Assembly (NCBI GenBank): GCA_019748055.1
Contig: JAIEQC010000002.1
Location: 1-64,000, forward strand
Length of the DNA: 64,000 nucleotides
Source of the DNA: Caulobacteraceae bacterium
GTDB taxonomy: Bacteria > Pseudomonadota > Alphaproteobacteria > Caulobacterales > Caulobacteraceae
Direction of reading: 5' to 3'
The notes beneath the pieces are model-generated. The model did no database searches. It was not told where the DNA came from and worked only from the letters and a program-made list of their open reading frames with translations. The stretch's first letter is position 1. Each line of letters opens with the position of its first letter. This document shows, piece after piece, positions 15,600-25,329 of this stretch. The position numbers were made by a program, and so were the translations under genes.

Positions 15600-16850
15600 T
15601 CAGGCGCGGTCCAGAGCCAGCTGGACGACGTCGGTGCGGGCGGAGCGGAAGCCGGCTTCGCAATAGGCCAGGTAGAAGCGCCATAGCCGGCGGAAGCGCT
15701 CGTCGAAGCCGCCCATGCGGCGGATTTCAGGCCAGGCCGACTGGAACCGCTGATCCCACAGCTTGAGGGTCTCGGCATAGTCCTGGCCGAAGCGCTCGAT
15801 GGCGGACCAGGACAGGCCTTCGCGCGTGATGACGGGCTTCAGCCGCTCTTCGGACGGCAGCATTCCCCCGGGGAAGACGTACTTCTGGATGAAGTCCGTC
15901 CGGCGGGCGTATTCCTCGAACAGCTCTTCTTCGATTGTGATGATCTGCAGACCCGCGCGGCCGCCGGGCTTCAGGACGTCGTGGACCTTGGCGAAATAGG
16001 TCGGCCAGTATTCCTGACCCACGGCCTCGAACATCTCGATGGAGGCGACGCGGTCGAACGTGCCGTCGACGTCGCGATAGTCGATCAGGCGGATGTCCGT
16101 CATGTCCGCCAGACCGGCGTCGAACAGGCGTTTGCGGGCGAAGTCATGCTGTTCCCGGCTGATCGTCACGCCTGTGACGCGGGCGCCGACCTCCTTTGCG
16201 GCGAATTCGGCGAAGCCGCCCCAGCCGCAGCCGATCTCCAGCACCGTCTGGCCGGGTTTGAGGTCCATCAGGCGTGCGAGCGAGGCGTATTTCGCGCGCT
16301 GGGCCTCGGCCAGATCGGCGCCCGAGCCGGCAAAGCGGGCCGACGAGTACGTCATCGTCGCGTCCAGCCAGGCGGCGTAGAAGCCGTTGCCCAGGTCGTA
16401 GCGGGCGTGGATGTTCTTGCGCGAGCCGCGGCGGCTGTTGCGCTTCATCCGGTGCGAGACCCAGTTGACCGCCTGCATGACCGGATTGCCGTCGAACAGG
16501 CGGCGGATGTGGTCGTAGTTGCGGGCCAGGGTCTCCAGCAGGGTCGCAAGCTGGGGACTGTCCCACTCGCCGGCCATGTAGCCCTCTGCGAAGCCGATGT
16601 CGCCATTGGCCAGAACGCGGCGGGCGAAGCGGTAGTCCCTGACGTCCAGCGTCGCTGTGAGGCCGGGCTGCTTGCCCTCAAGCACGTGTCGCTCTCCGTT
16701 CGGCAGGAGCACGTGCAGTCGGCCGAAGGTCCAGTTGGCCGCCAGCAGGCGCAGCATCAGGCCGAACACGCGCGGGGTCCGGTCGGCGGCAGGCAGGGCG
16801 TCGGCCGCGGTGGAGCTCATGGCGGCATAGGTGGGATCGGGGGCCGTCAT
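15600..16850 (-). CDS. cfa: Cyclopropane-fatty-acyl-phospholipid synthase
   Basis: 416 residues. The enzyme methylenates cis double bonds of membrane phospholipid acyl chains with SAM. The N-terminal third is the lipid-binding part; the SAM site is EIGCGWGGFAEFAA (about 205-218), followed by VTGVTISREQ and the RVASIEMFEAVG and EYWPTYF blocks typical of CFAS. It starts four bases after the photolyase stop, so the two are likely co-transcribed. Confidence 0.93.
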   Translation of the reverse strand: MTAPDPTYAAMSSTAADALPAADRTPRVFGLMLRLLAANWTFGRLHVLLPNGERHVLEGKQPGLTATLDVRDYRFARRVLANGDIGFAEGYMAGEWDSPQLATLLETLARNYDHIRRLFDGNPVMQAVNWVSHRMKRNSRRGSRKNIHARYDLGNGFYAAWLDATMTYSSARFAGSGADLAEAQRAKYASLARLMDLKPGQTVLEIGCGWGGFAEFAAKEVGARVTGVTISREQHDFARKRLFDAGLADMTDIRLIDYRDVDGTFDRVASIEMFEAVGQEYWPTYFAKVHDVLKPGGRAGLQIITIEEELFEEYARRTDFIQKYVFPGGMLPSEERLKPVITREGLSWSAIERFGQDYAETLKLWDQRFQSAWPEIRRMGGFDERFRRLWRFYLAYCEAGFRSARTDVVQLALDRA

Positions 16851-16853
16851 GCG

Positions 16854-18305
16854 TCAATCCTCCCGGTCGCGCCGGACCTTGTCGACGGACTTGAGGGCGT
16901 CCAGCGCCCGCTTTCGCGCTGCGTCGTGCTCGACGATCGGCCGCGGGTAGTTGGAACCGAGCCGGACGCCGGCGTCGCGCAGAACCTCGGGCGGCGCCTC
17001 CCACGGGGCGTGCAGCCAGCGGTCGGGGAGTCTTGCCAGTTCTGGGACCCAGCGTCGGACGTATCGGCCGTCTTCATCGAACTTCCGCCCCTGGGTGATC
17101 GGATTGAATATCCGGAAGTACGGTGACGCGTCGGCTCCGGATCCGGCGACCCACTGCCAATTCTGCACGTTGGAGGCCAGGTCGGCGTCGACGAGGCAGT
17201 CCCAGAACCACTTTTCGCCTTCGCGCCAGTCGATGAGCAGGTGCTTGATCAGGAAGCTGGCCACGACCATGCGGACGCGGTTGTGCATCCAGCCGGTGGT
17301 CCAGAGCTGGCGCATGCCGGCGTCGACGATGGGATAGCCGGTCAGGCCGCGCGTCCAGGCCTTCAGCCCCTTGGGATCGTCGCGCCACGGCAGGGCGTCG
17401 TACTCCGGCCGGAAGGCATGGTCGGATATGTGCGGGAAGTGGTGCAGCAGATGGGCCGAGAATTCGCGCCAGACGATCTCGGAAACGAACTTCTCGGCCT
17501 GGGCGACGGGGGCCTTGCCGTCGGCGGCGGCCTTGCGCGCCGCCTCGACCGCGCGCCAGGGGGCGACCTCTCCGAAATGCAGGTAGGGCGACAGGCGGCT
17601 TGTGACCGGTCGGCCGGGATGGTCGCGGCCGTCGGCGTAGTCGGCCATGGGGCCGGAGGCGAAGCGTGAGAGGGCGCTGATCGCCCCCGCCTCGCCGGGC
17701 GTCCAGTCGAAGCCGGTGGACCAGTCGGGACGGGCAGGGTGCAGGCCCCAGGCGTCGAGGTCGTCCGAGGCGACGTCTTCGGGGGTTAGGAGAGCGCGTG
17801 GGCCCAGCGTGTGGGGTGGGGGCGTCCACTGGGCCAGCAGGGCCTTCGAGAAAGGGGTGAAGACCTTGTAGGGCTCGCCCGAGCCGTTCAGCACCGAGCC
17901 CGGCGGCATCAGGTTGGAGCCGTTCCAGCCCTTCACCTCGACGCCCTCGGCCTTAAGCGCGTGGGCCAAATCGGAGTCGCGGGCGGCGGCGTCGGGTTCC
18001 CACTGGCGGTTGATGTAGAGGCGGTCGGCGCCGGTTTCGGCCATCAGGCGGCGGAGTTCGGTCTCGGAGTCGCCACGGCGCAGAATCAGGCGGGAGCCGC
18101 GATCCCTCAGTGCGGCGTCGAGAGCGCGCAGGGACTTGTCCAGCCACCACAGGGAGGCGGCGCCGCGGGGGCGGACGCGCGAGCCTTGATCCAGCACATA
18201 GACGGGCACGATCGGCGCGCCGGTGGCGGCGGCGGCGGTCAGGGCCGGGTTGTCGTGCAGGCGCAGGTCCTGGCGGAACCACAGGATCACGGGCTTGTCT
18301 GTCAC
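16854..18305 (-). CDS. phrB: Deoxyribodipyrimidine photolyase (class I CPD)
   Basis: 483 residues. The enzyme repairs UV cyclobutane dimers with blue light and FAD. An N-terminal antenna-binding Rossmann domain ([17 protein letters not shown]) is followed by the FAD domain, with [41 protein letters not shown] and WQWVAGSG. I chose GTG 18305 because GAGGGG lies five bases upstream; ATG 18323 in frame would add six residues. Divergent from kdsA, with cfa downstream. Confidence 0.93.
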   Translation of the reverse strand: MTDKPVILWFRQDLRLHDNPALTAAAATGAPIVPVYVLDQGSRVRPRGAASLWWLDKSLRALDAALRDRGSRLILRRGDSETELRRLMAETGADRLYINRQWEPDAAARDSDLAHALKAEGVEVKGWNGSNLMPPGSVLNGSGEPYKVFTPFSKALLAQWTPPPHTLGPRALLTPEDVASDDLDAWGLHPARPDWSTGFDWTPGEAGAISALSRFASGPMADYADGRDHPGRPVTSRLSPYLHFGEVAPWRAVEAARKAAADGKAPVAQAEKFVSEIVWREFSAHLLHHFPHISDHAFRPEYDALPWRDDPKGLKAWTRGLTGYPIVDAGMRQLWTTGWMHNRVRMVVASFLIKHLLIDWREGEKWFWDCLVDADLASNVQNWQWVAGSGADASPYFRIFNPITQGRKFDEDGRYVRRWVPELARLPDRWLHAPWEAPPEVLRDAGVRLGSNYPRPIVEHDAARKRALDALKSVDKVRRDRED

Positions 18306-18422
18306 GTCGTCCCCTCGGATCATGGCGCCTTGCGTCGAACGTCCGGCCGCGCCACCTGTTCGCCGCATAGGCGCGGCATGAGCGCGCGCCAACGCCCAAG
18401 CTCTCGTCACAAGGTCGCAGCC

Positions 18423-19283
18423 GTGAACCCGAACCCCGTCATCGACATCACCGAAGGCCTGAGCCGCCCCGTCTCCATCGGCGGCGGCCAGCGGATCGTG
18501 TTCATCGCGGGCCCGTGCCAGCTGGAGAGCCGTCAGCACGCGCTGGAGATGGCTTCGGCGCTGAAGGCGATCGGCGAGCGGCTGAACGTCGGCATCATCT
18601 ACAAGACCAGCTTCGACAAGGCGAACCGGACCAGCGCAACGGCCGCACGGGGCTTCGGTCTTGAGGGCTCGCTGCCGATCTTCGCGGAGATCCGCGAGAC
18701 GCTGGGCCTGCCGGTCCTGACCGACGTGCACACCGAGGAGCATTGCCGCATCGCCGGCGAGGTGGTGGACGTGCTGCAGATCCCGGCCTTCCTGAGCCGC
18801 CAGACCGACCTGCTGCTGGCGGCGGCGGCGACGGGCAAGGCGATCAACGTCAAGAAGGGCCAGTTCCTGGCGCCCTGGGACATGAAGAACGTGATCGCCA
18901 AGATCACCGGCGCCGGAAATCCGAACGTGATGGCGTGCGAGCGCGGGGCCAGCTTCGGCTACAACACCTTGGTCAGCGACATGCGGGCTCTGCCGGTGCT
19001 GCGCGAGATCGGCTGTCCGGTGGTGTTCGACGCGACGCACAGCGTGCAGCAGCCGGGCGGCCAGGGCACGTCTTCGGGCGGCCAGCGCGAGTTCGTGCCG
19101 GTGCTGGCGCGCGCGGCGGTGGCGGTCGGCGTGGACGCCGTCTTCATGGAGACGCACCAGGACCCGGACAACGCGCCGTCCGACGGGCCGAACATGGTGC
19201 CGCTGGACCAGTTCGAGGCGCTGGCCGCCGAACTCATCGCCTATGACGACCTGACGAAGAGCCGGATGGCGAAAGCCGCCTGA
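18423..19283 (+). CDS. kdsA: 3-deoxy-8-phosphooctulonate (Kdo-8-P) synthase
   Basis: 286 residues from GTG. KdsA condenses PEP with arabinose-5-phosphate for Kdo, the inner sugar of lipopolysaccharide. Motifs: [68 protein letters not shown] and [16 protein letters not shown] 18423 has AAGG eight bases before it; ATG 18378 in frame would add 15 residues and is possible. It begins an LPS sugar run with hldE and hldD. Confidence 0.95.
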   Translation: MNPNPVIDITEGLSRPVSIGGGQRIVFIAGPCQLESRQHALEMASALKAIGERLNVGIIYKTSFDKANRTSATAARGFGLEGSLPIFAEIRETLGLPVLTDVHTEEHCRIAGEVVDVLQIPAFLSRQTDLLLAAAATGKAINVKKGQFLAPWDMKNVIAKITGAGNPNVMACERGASFGYNTLVSDMRALPVLREIGCPVVFDATHSVQQPGGQGTSSGGQREFVPVLARAAVAVGVDAVFMETHQDPDNAPSDGPNMVPLDQFEALAAELIAYDDLTKSRMAKAA

Positions 19284-19301
19284 ATCCCTTAGGTCGGGGG
19301 C

Positions 19302-20756
19302 ATGGGTGAACGCACGCTAGATCTCGGCGGACTGCAGGCTCTGCTGGAGCGCGTGCGCGGGCTGAAGGTGGCCTGCGTCGGCGACCTGATGTTGGACCGC
19401 TACGTCTATGGCGGGGTGGACCGCATTTCGCCGGAGGCCCCCATTCCCGTGCTGAAGGCGAAGCGGCGCACGGCCATGCCTGGCGGCGTGGGCAATGTGG
19501 CGCGCAATGTGGCGGCGCTGGGCGGGGTGGCGCGACTGGGCGCCGTGACGGGGGCGGACGCGGCCGGCGAGGAGCTGGCCGGACTGGTCGGCGCCGAGGC
19601 CGGGATCGAGGATCACGTGGTCCGGCTTCAGACGGCCGAGACCATCGTCAAGACGCGCTACGTCTCCGGCGGGCAGCAGCTGATGCGGCTGGACGAGGAG
19701 GCTCCGGTGGTCGGCGCATTCGAGAATGACGCGGTGTTTTCAGGTGCTTCCGCCGTTCTTCTGTCGGACTATGCCAAGGGCGTGGTGACCGAGCGGCTGA
19801 TCCGGGCGGCCATCTGGCAGGCGCAGGCGGCGGGCGTGCCGGTGGTGGTCGATCCGAAGGGGCGAGACTTCGCCCGCTACGGCGCCGTCGACGTGATCAA
19901 GCCGAACGCCAGCGAGCTGGCCGGCGCGACCGGCCTGCCGGTCGGTACGGACGCGGAGGTCGAGGCGGCGCTGGAGGCCCTGCTGGCGGCCACGACCGCG
20001 AAGGCGATCGTGGTCACGCGGGCGGGCAAGGGGATGAGCCTGATGCGGCGGGGCGGGGCGGCGAAGCATTTCCCCGGCCGCGCGCGCGAGGTGTTCGACG
20101 TGTCGGGGGCTGGGGACACCGGCCTGGCCGCGCTGGGGCTGGCGCTGGGCGCTGGCGCCTCGCTGGAGACGGCGGTGGAGTTCGCCATACTGGCGTCGGG
20201 CGTGGTGGTCGGGAAGGCCGGCACCGCCACGGTGTCGCCCGCCGAGCTGATCGACGCGGAGATGAGCCAGCATGCGGCGGGCGCCCACGCCAAGGTCATG
20301 CCGCTGGACGAGCTGGCGGAGGTCGTCGAGGGCTGGAAGCGGCAGGGGCTGAAGGTCGGCTTCACCAACGGGTGTTTCGACATCCTGCATCGCGGGCACG
20401 TGGCCTATCTGGCGCAGGCGCGGTCGTGGTGCGACCGGCTGGTGGTGGCGCTGAACACCGACGCCTCGGTGCGGCGGCTGAAGGGCGAGGGGCGGCCGAT
20501 CAACGATCTGGACAGCCGGGCGGTCGTGATCGGCGGTCTGGGCAGCGTGGACCGGGTTACGAGCTTCGACGACCCGACGCCGCTGGCGCTGATCGAGCGG
20601 CTTAGGCCCGACGTGCTGATCAAAGGCGCGGACTACACGCGCGAGGGCGTGGTGGGCGGCGACCTGGTCGAGAGCTGGGGCGGCGAGGTGCGGCTGGCGA
20701 CGTTCGAGGACGGCTTCTCCACCACCCGCACGATCGAGAAGATGAGGGACGCCTGA
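19302..20756 (+). CDS. hldE: Bifunctional heptose-7-P kinase / heptose-1-P adenylyltransferase
   Basis: 484 residues, fused as in most proteobacteria. The PfkB-type kinase (about 1-325) has PGGVGNVARNVAALGG and the catalytic DVSGAGDTGLAAL; the adenylyltransferase (about 345-484) has VGFTNGCFDILHRGHVAYL (HxGH) and a late TTRTIEKMR. It makes ADP-D-glycero-D-manno-heptose for the LPS core. Its stop overlaps the ATG of hldD by one base. Confidence 0.95.
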   Translation: MGERTLDLGGLQALLERVRGLKVACVGDLMLDRYVYGGVDRISPEAPIPVLKAKRRTAMPGGVGNVARNVAALGGVARLGAVTGADAAGEELAGLVGAEAGIEDHVVRLQTAETIVKTRYVSGGQQLMRLDEEAPVVGAFENDAVFSGASAVLLSDYAKGVVTERLIRAAIWQAQAAGVPVVVDPKGRDFARYGAVDVIKPNASELAGATGLPVGTDAEVEAALEALLAATTAKAIVVTRAGKGMSLMRRGGAAKHFPGRAREVFDVSGAGDTGLAALGLALGAGASLETAVEFAILASGVVVGKAGTATVSPAELIDAEMSQHAAGAHAKVMPLDELAEVVEGWKRQGLKVGFTNGCFDILHRGHVAYLAQARSWCDRLVVALNTDASVRRLKGEGRPINDLDSRAVVIGGLGSVDRVTSFDDPTPLALIERLRPDVLIKGADYTREGVVGGDLVESWGGEVRLATFEDGFSTTRTIEKMRDA

Positions 20757-21757
20757 TGGGCCGGCGGATGATCGTGGTGACCGGCGGAGCCGGCTTCATC
20801 GGGTCCAACGTTGTGGCGCGGCTGTGCGCCGAGGACCGGCGCGACGTGGTGGTGTGCGATCGCCTGGAAGACGCGGCGCTGGGCAAGTGGAAGAACCTGG
20901 CCAAGCACCGGCTGGCCGACTTCTGGCAGCCCGAGGAGCTGTTCGAGAAGCTGGAACGGCATGCGGACCGCATCGAGGCGGTGGTGCACATGGGTGCGAT
21001 CTCGGCGACGACCGAGCCGGACGCGGACCTGATCCTGCGCACCAACTTCAGCCTGTCGCGCGACCTGTGGGACTGGTGCGCGCTGCGGGACGCGCGGCTG
21101 ATCTACGCCTCGTCCGCCGCGACCTATGGAGACGGCGCCCAAGGGTTCGACGACGACGACGATCTTGAGAGCCTGTCGGCGTTGCGACCGCTAAACGCCT
21201 ATGGGTGGTCGAAATTCCTGTTCGATCAGTATGCAGTCCGGCAGGCAGGCGAAGGCCATGCGCCCAACCAGTGGGCGGGGCTGAAGTTCTTCAACGTCTA
21301 TGGCCCGAACGAGGGGCACAAGGGCACGATGAAGTCGGTCGTGGCGCAGATCTGGCCGAAGGTGCGGGCCGGCGAGCCAGTGACCCTGTTCCGGTCGCAT
21401 CACCCGGACTACGCCGACGGCGGCCAGATGCGGGATTTCGTCTTCGTCGACGACGTGGTGGACGTGATCGCCTGGCTGCTGGAGACGCCGGAGGTGTCGG
21501 GCATCTTCAACGCGGGGTCGGGCCGGGCGCGGTCGTTCCTCGACCTTGCCCACGCGACCTTTGCGGCGGCGGGCGTGGCACCGGCCGTGGAGTACGTGGA
21601 CACGCCCGAGAGCATCCGGGACAAGTACCAGTACTTCACCGAGGCGCGCATGGACCGGCTGCGCGAAGCCGGCTTTCCGGGGCAGTCGACGCCGCTGGAA
21701 GAGGGCGTGCGGCGTTATGTGCAGGACTTCCTGATGACGGCGGACCCCCACAGATGA
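20756..21757 (+). CDS. hldD: ADP-L-glycero-D-manno-heptose 6-epimerase
   Basis: 333 residues. HldD epimerises the product of HldE to the L,D form used in the LPS core. It is an extended SDR: VVTGGAGFIGSNVVARL at the N-terminus, the family-typical region HMGAISATTEPD, and catalytic YGWSKFLFD. Both flanking contacts are coupled: one base with hldE and a four-base ATGA overlap with the next gene. Confidence 0.95.
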   Translation: MGRRMIVVTGGAGFIGSNVVARLCAEDRRDVVVCDRLEDAALGKWKNLAKHRLADFWQPEELFEKLERHADRIEAVVHMGAISATTEPDADLILRTNFSLSRDLWDWCALRDARLIYASSAATYGDGAQGFDDDDDLESLSALRPLNAYGWSKFLFDQYAVRQAGEGHAPNQWAGLKFFNVYGPNEGHKGTMKSVVAQIWPKVRAGEPVTLFRSHHPDYADGGQMRDFVFVDDVVDVIAWLLETPEVSGIFNAGSGRARSFLDLAHATFAAAGVAPAVEYVDTPESIRDKYQYFTEARMDRLREAGFPGQSTPLEEGVRRYVQDFLMTADPHR

Positions 21758-22893
21758 ACGGTCCGCGGCTGACCTGGCGCCAGTGGGTCGGCTGGACCGG
21801 GTTCGCGGTCGTGTTCGTGCTGACCGCGGCGGCGCTGGTGTGGCGAGGAGACATCCTGCGCGCTGGGCTGGACCCGCAGGTGCCGTTCCAGACCTATGAT
21901 CCCCCGCCGGCGCCCGACTATGCGGCGCGCGAGGCCTGGGCGCTGTGGGAGGCGAGGGCGCCGGGCGCGGGCGACGTGCCGGTCTTCTTCGTCCATTCCA
22001 CGACCTATGACGGCGGGCCGCACTGGAATGCGCCGATCGGCGAGCGCAAGGCCGACGCCTATCTGGCGCGGGTGGTGCTGCCGAACCATGCGGGGCCGTT
22101 CGCCAAGGCGGGGCCGGTCAGCGCGCCGAGGTATCGGCAGGCGAGCCTGTACACGCGGCTGACGCTGCGGGACGACGCGCGGGAGGCGCGGGCGTTCGCT
22201 TACCGTGATGTGGAGGCGGCGTTCGACGCCTGGCTGGCGCGGCATCCCGAGGGCCCGATCGTTCTGGCCGGGATGGAGCAGGGGGCCGAGCTGATCGACC
22301 GGCTTGTCAAGGCGCGGGTGGCGACTGAGCCCGCGCTGAGCCGGCGCGTGGTCGCGGTCTACATGGTCGATGCGGTCATCGCGGCCGACGATGTGCCCGA
22401 GGCCGTGCCGGCCTGTGCGCGGGCGGATCAGGCCGGGTGCCAGGTCGCGTTCTCGGCCATCGGCGAGGACGGAGAGGCCGGGCGGCGCAGGCTGCGGCGG
22501 GCGCTGGTGTGGGACGACGCGGGGCGGCTGGTCGAGCTGAACGGCCGGCCGGCCCTGTGCGTCAATCCGATCACCGGCGTGCGCGACGGCGGGCCGACGC
22601 AGGTGCGGGATCACGCCGGGGCGACCAACGCCACGGGTCTGGAATGGGAAGCGCATCCGGCGCTTCAGGGCGGGCTGATCACGGCGGAGTGCCGGGACGG
22701 GGTGCTGCGGCACACCAAGGCGCGCGGGGAGTCGTTCCGGCGCGGCGGGTCGTGGGCGGATCGTCGAAAGGCGATGCCGTACAATCTGTTCTATGGCGAT
22801 CTTGAGCGCGACGTGCAGGCGCGGATCGCCGCATGGCGCGGTCAATCGGACGTGCGGCCGTCGCGCCAGTCGAACAGCGCCTCCAGCACCTGA
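21754..22893 (+). CDS. DUF3089 (lipase-like) membrane-anchored protein
   Basis: 379 residues. An N-terminal anchor (about 12-30) precedes an alpha/beta-hydrolase-like domain with FFVHSTTYDGGPHWNAP and a GMEQG motif (about 170) where lipases have a GxSxG elbow, so the usual Ser is replaced by Glu as read. DUF3089 proteins are called lipase-like, with no proven reaction. It overlaps hldD by four bases (ATGA), which suggests a role linked to the envelope. Its last 52 bases overlap the end of convergent recG. Confidence 0.75.
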   Translation: MNGPRLTWRQWVGWTGFAVVFVLTAAALVWRGDILRAGLDPQVPFQTYDPPPAPDYAAREAWALWEARAPGAGDVPVFFVHSTTYDGGPHWNAPIGERKADAYLARVVLPNHAGPFAKAGPVSAPRYRQASLYTRLTLRDDAREARAFAYRDVEAAFDAWLARHPEGPIVLAGMEQGAELIDRLVKARVATEPALSRRVVAVYMVDAVIAADDVPEAVPACARADQAGCQVAFSAIGEDGEAGRRRLRRALVWDDAGRLVELNGRPALCVNPITGVRDGGPTQVRDHAGATNATGLEWEAHPALQGGLITAECRDGVLRHTKARGESFRRGGSWADRRKAMPYNLFYGDLERDVQARIAAWRGQSDVRPSRQSNSASST

Positions 22894-24926
22894 ACCGCCC
22901 GGCCGCGCGGGCTTTCCAGCCTCGGATCGCGGTTCAGGATCAGGCGGGCGTCGTCGGCGGCGGCGCGCAGCAGGTCGCGGTGCCGGATGGGGTCGGCGAA
23001 GCGATAGGCGGGGAACCCGGACTGGCGCAGGCCGATCGGATCGCCCCCGCCGCGCAGACGGAAGTCGGCCTCGGCGATCTCGAACCCGTCCTCGGTGTTG
23101 CGAAGAATCTCCAGTCTTTCCCGCGCCGTCTCGCCCAGACCTTGCTCGCCGCTTCCGTACAACAGGATGCACGAACTGGCCTTGGCGCCGCGTCCGACGC
23201 GGCCGCGGAGCTGGTGCAGCTGGGCCAGGCCGAAGCGGTCGGCGCGCTCGATGACCATGATCGAGGCGTTGGGCACGTCGACCCCGACCTCGACGACCGT
23301 GGTGGCCACCAGCACCGGCAGGGATCCGGCGGCGAACCGGCGCATGACGTCTTCCCGCTCCCCGCCCGCCATCTGGCCATGGGCGAGGCCGACCTCCAGA
23401 CCCAGACGCTTCGACAGGTCGGCGGCGCGGGCCTCGGCCGCCGCGAGGTCGCCGGTTTCGGACTCCGCGACCAGCGGGCAGATCCAGTAGGCTTGGGCGC
23501 CGTCCGCGACGGCGCGGCCGAGGCGTGCGGCGACCTCGTCCAGACGTTCGACCGGCAGGACGGCCGTGGTGACCGGGGTGCGCCCCGGCGGCTTCTCGTC
23601 GAGGTGGGAGACCTCCAGATCGCCGAACTGGGTCAGTTCCAGCGTGCGCGGGATGGGCGTGGCCGACATGGTCAGCATGTGCACGCCCTCGCCCTTTGAC
23701 TGCAGTCGTGCGCGCTGCTCGACGCCGAAGCGGTGCTGTTCGTCCACGACGACGAGCCCGAGGCGGTGGAAGGCGACGGCGTCCTGAAACAGGGCGTGGG
23801 TGCCGATGGCCACGTGGGCGGAGCCGTCGGCGAGGGCGGACAAGGCGGCGCGACGTTGGGCTACCGTGTCGCGGCCGGTGAGCAGCAGCGCGGTCAGGCC
23901 GGCTGCGGCCAGCAGGGGTTCGAGCCGCTCGTGATGCTGGCGCGCCAGGATCTCGGTCGGGGCCATCAGGGCCGACTGGAAGTCGGAGGCGGCGGCGTCC
24001 GCCATGACGAGGGCGGCGACCGCGGTTTTGCCCGAGCCGACGTCGCCCTGGAGCAGGCGGGCCATGCGCGTGCCGGAGCCGAGGTCGGCGCGGATTTCGG
24101 CCACCGCGCGAGCCTGGGCGCCGGTGAGGCGGAAGGGCAGGGCGGTCTGGAGCGCGTCGGACGCCGGACCGGGGGCGATGACGGGGGCGGGGTGCGCCTG
24201 CCGCGCGGCGCGCCGGCGGGCCAGCGCCAGCTGGTGGGCCAGCAGTTCATCATAGGCGAGCCGCTGTCGGGCGGGGGCGTCGGGTTCGAGCTCTGGGAGG
24301 GACATGGGCGCGTGCAGGGCCTCAATCGCCTGCCGCCAGCCGGTCCAGCGGTTGCGGGCCAGCCAGGCGGGGTCTTGCCATTCCGGAAGGTCGGCGGCGC
24401 CGGTCAGCGCCTGGCGCACCAGCTTGCGCACCTGGCGCGAGGTCAGCCCCTGGGTGGCCGGATAGACGGGTTCGGCGGGGGCGGGCTGGTCCTCGCCGTC
24501 GAGGCGGTAGACGTCGGGGTGGACGATCTGGACCTCGCCGTTGAAGCGCTCGACCTTGCCGGAGACCAGCCGGGTCTCGTTGCGCGGCAGGAGGCGGTCG
24601 ATTTGCTGGGGCGATCCGCCGAACCAGACCAGATGGACGAAGCCGGTGTCGTCCGAGGCCCGCACCTTGAGCGGGACGCCGGGCTTGCCGGGTCCAATCA
24701 TGCGGTCGACCACGACGGTGAAGACCCCGACCTGATCCTCGACCGCGTCGGCGGCGGTCATGGGACGGCGCAAAATCAGGCCTGTGGGCGACAGGAAGAC
24801 GAGGTCGCGCACGAGGGGCCCGGCGACCTTCTGCACCAAGGGCAGCACCTTCTGGCCCACGCCCTTGAGGGTCGAGACCTCGGCGAACAGGGGGAACAGA
24901 ATCTCCGGCCGCATCCTTGTGAGCAT
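22842..24926 (-). CDS. recG: ATP-dependent DNA helicase RecG
   Basis: 694 residues. RecG remodels stalled forks and branched DNA. The N-terminal wedge/OB domain (about 1-220) precedes Walker A LLQGDVGSGKTAVAAL, the DEQH box (VVVDEQHRFGVEQR), TMSATPIPRTLELT, and the C-terminal helicase motifs with VVEVGVDVPNASIM and QLRGRVGRG. ATG 24914 (MRPEILFPLF) is an alternative start four codons in. Divergent from sdhE-mfd. Confidence 0.95.
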   Translation of the reverse strand: MLTRMRPEILFPLFAEVSTLKGVGQKVLPLVQKVAGPLVRDLVFLSPTGLILRRPMTAADAVEDQVGVFTVVVDRMIGPGKPGVPLKVRASDDTGFVHLVWFGGSPQQIDRLLPRNETRLVSGKVERFNGEVQIVHPDVYRLDGEDQPAPAEPVYPATQGLTSRQVRKLVRQALTGAADLPEWQDPAWLARNRWTGWRQAIEALHAPMSLPELEPDAPARQRLAYDELLAHQLALARRRAARQAHPAPVIAPGPASDALQTALPFRLTGAQARAVAEIRADLGSGTRMARLLQGDVGSGKTAVAALVMADAAASDFQSALMAPTEILARQHHERLEPLLAAAGLTALLLTGRDTVAQRRAALSALADGSAHVAIGTHALFQDAVAFHRLGLVVVDEQHRFGVEQRARLQSKGEGVHMLTMSATPIPRTLELTQFGDLEVSHLDEKPPGRTPVTTAVLPVERLDEVAARLGRAVADGAQAYWICPLVAESETGDLAAAEARAADLSKRLGLEVGLAHGQMAGGEREDVMRRFAAGSLPVLVATTVVEVGVDVPNASIMVIERADRFGLAQLHQLRGRVGRGAKASSCILLYGSGEQGLGETARERLEILRNTEDGFEIAEADFRLRGGGDPIGLRQSGFPAYRFADPIRHRDLLRAAADDARLILNRDPRLESPRGRAVQVLEALFDWRDGRTSD

Positions 24927-25011
24927 AGGGCCGGACCGCGGGTGGCGAAATCGGCCCGGGGCGTCTATCTGGACGTTTCAATCAGATCAGAGAGACCGGG
25001 CAAGAATTCTT

Positions 25012-25329
25012 GTGACCGAACACGTCGTGCATTCCGAATCCGCGCCGTCCGAACGCTTGCGGCGGCTGACGTTCCGCGCGTGGCGGCGGGGCTTCCGCGA
25101 GGCCGATCTGGTGCTGGGGCCGTTCGTGGAACAGGTCGGGCCCGAGCTGTCCGACGCGGAGCTGACGGCGTTCGAGGCTCTGCTGGACGTGGACGACGAC
25201 CACCGCATTTATGCCTGGATCATCGGCGGGGCAGAGACGCCGGCCGAGCATGAGACGCCGCTGATGGCGCGGCTGCGGACCTTCATGCGCGCCCATGTGT
25301 CCGCTGCGGTCGCGCAGGGGGCGGGCTGA
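25012..25329 (+). CDS. sdhE: Succinate dehydrogenase assembly factor 2 (FAD flavinylation)
   Basis: 105 residues from GTG. SdhE helps attach FAD to SdhA. The signature RGFREADLVLGPF contains the conserved RGxxE; the small all-helical fold follows (LSDAELTAFEALLDVDDDHRIYAWIIG). Length fits alphaproteobacterial members. Its TGA overlaps the ATG of mfd by one base, a pairing I know from related genomes; sdhCDAB is not in the window. Confidence 0.9.
   Translation: MTEHVVHSESAPSERLRRLTFRAWRRGFREADLVLGPFVEQVGPELSDAELTAFEALLDVDDDHRIYAWIIGGAETPAEHETPLMARLRTFMRAHVSAAVAQGAG

Noticed and set aside
22833-25253. Long plus-strand open frames opposite recG
   Set aside because: Shadow of recG; Gly/Ala-rich with no domain, no ribosome site.
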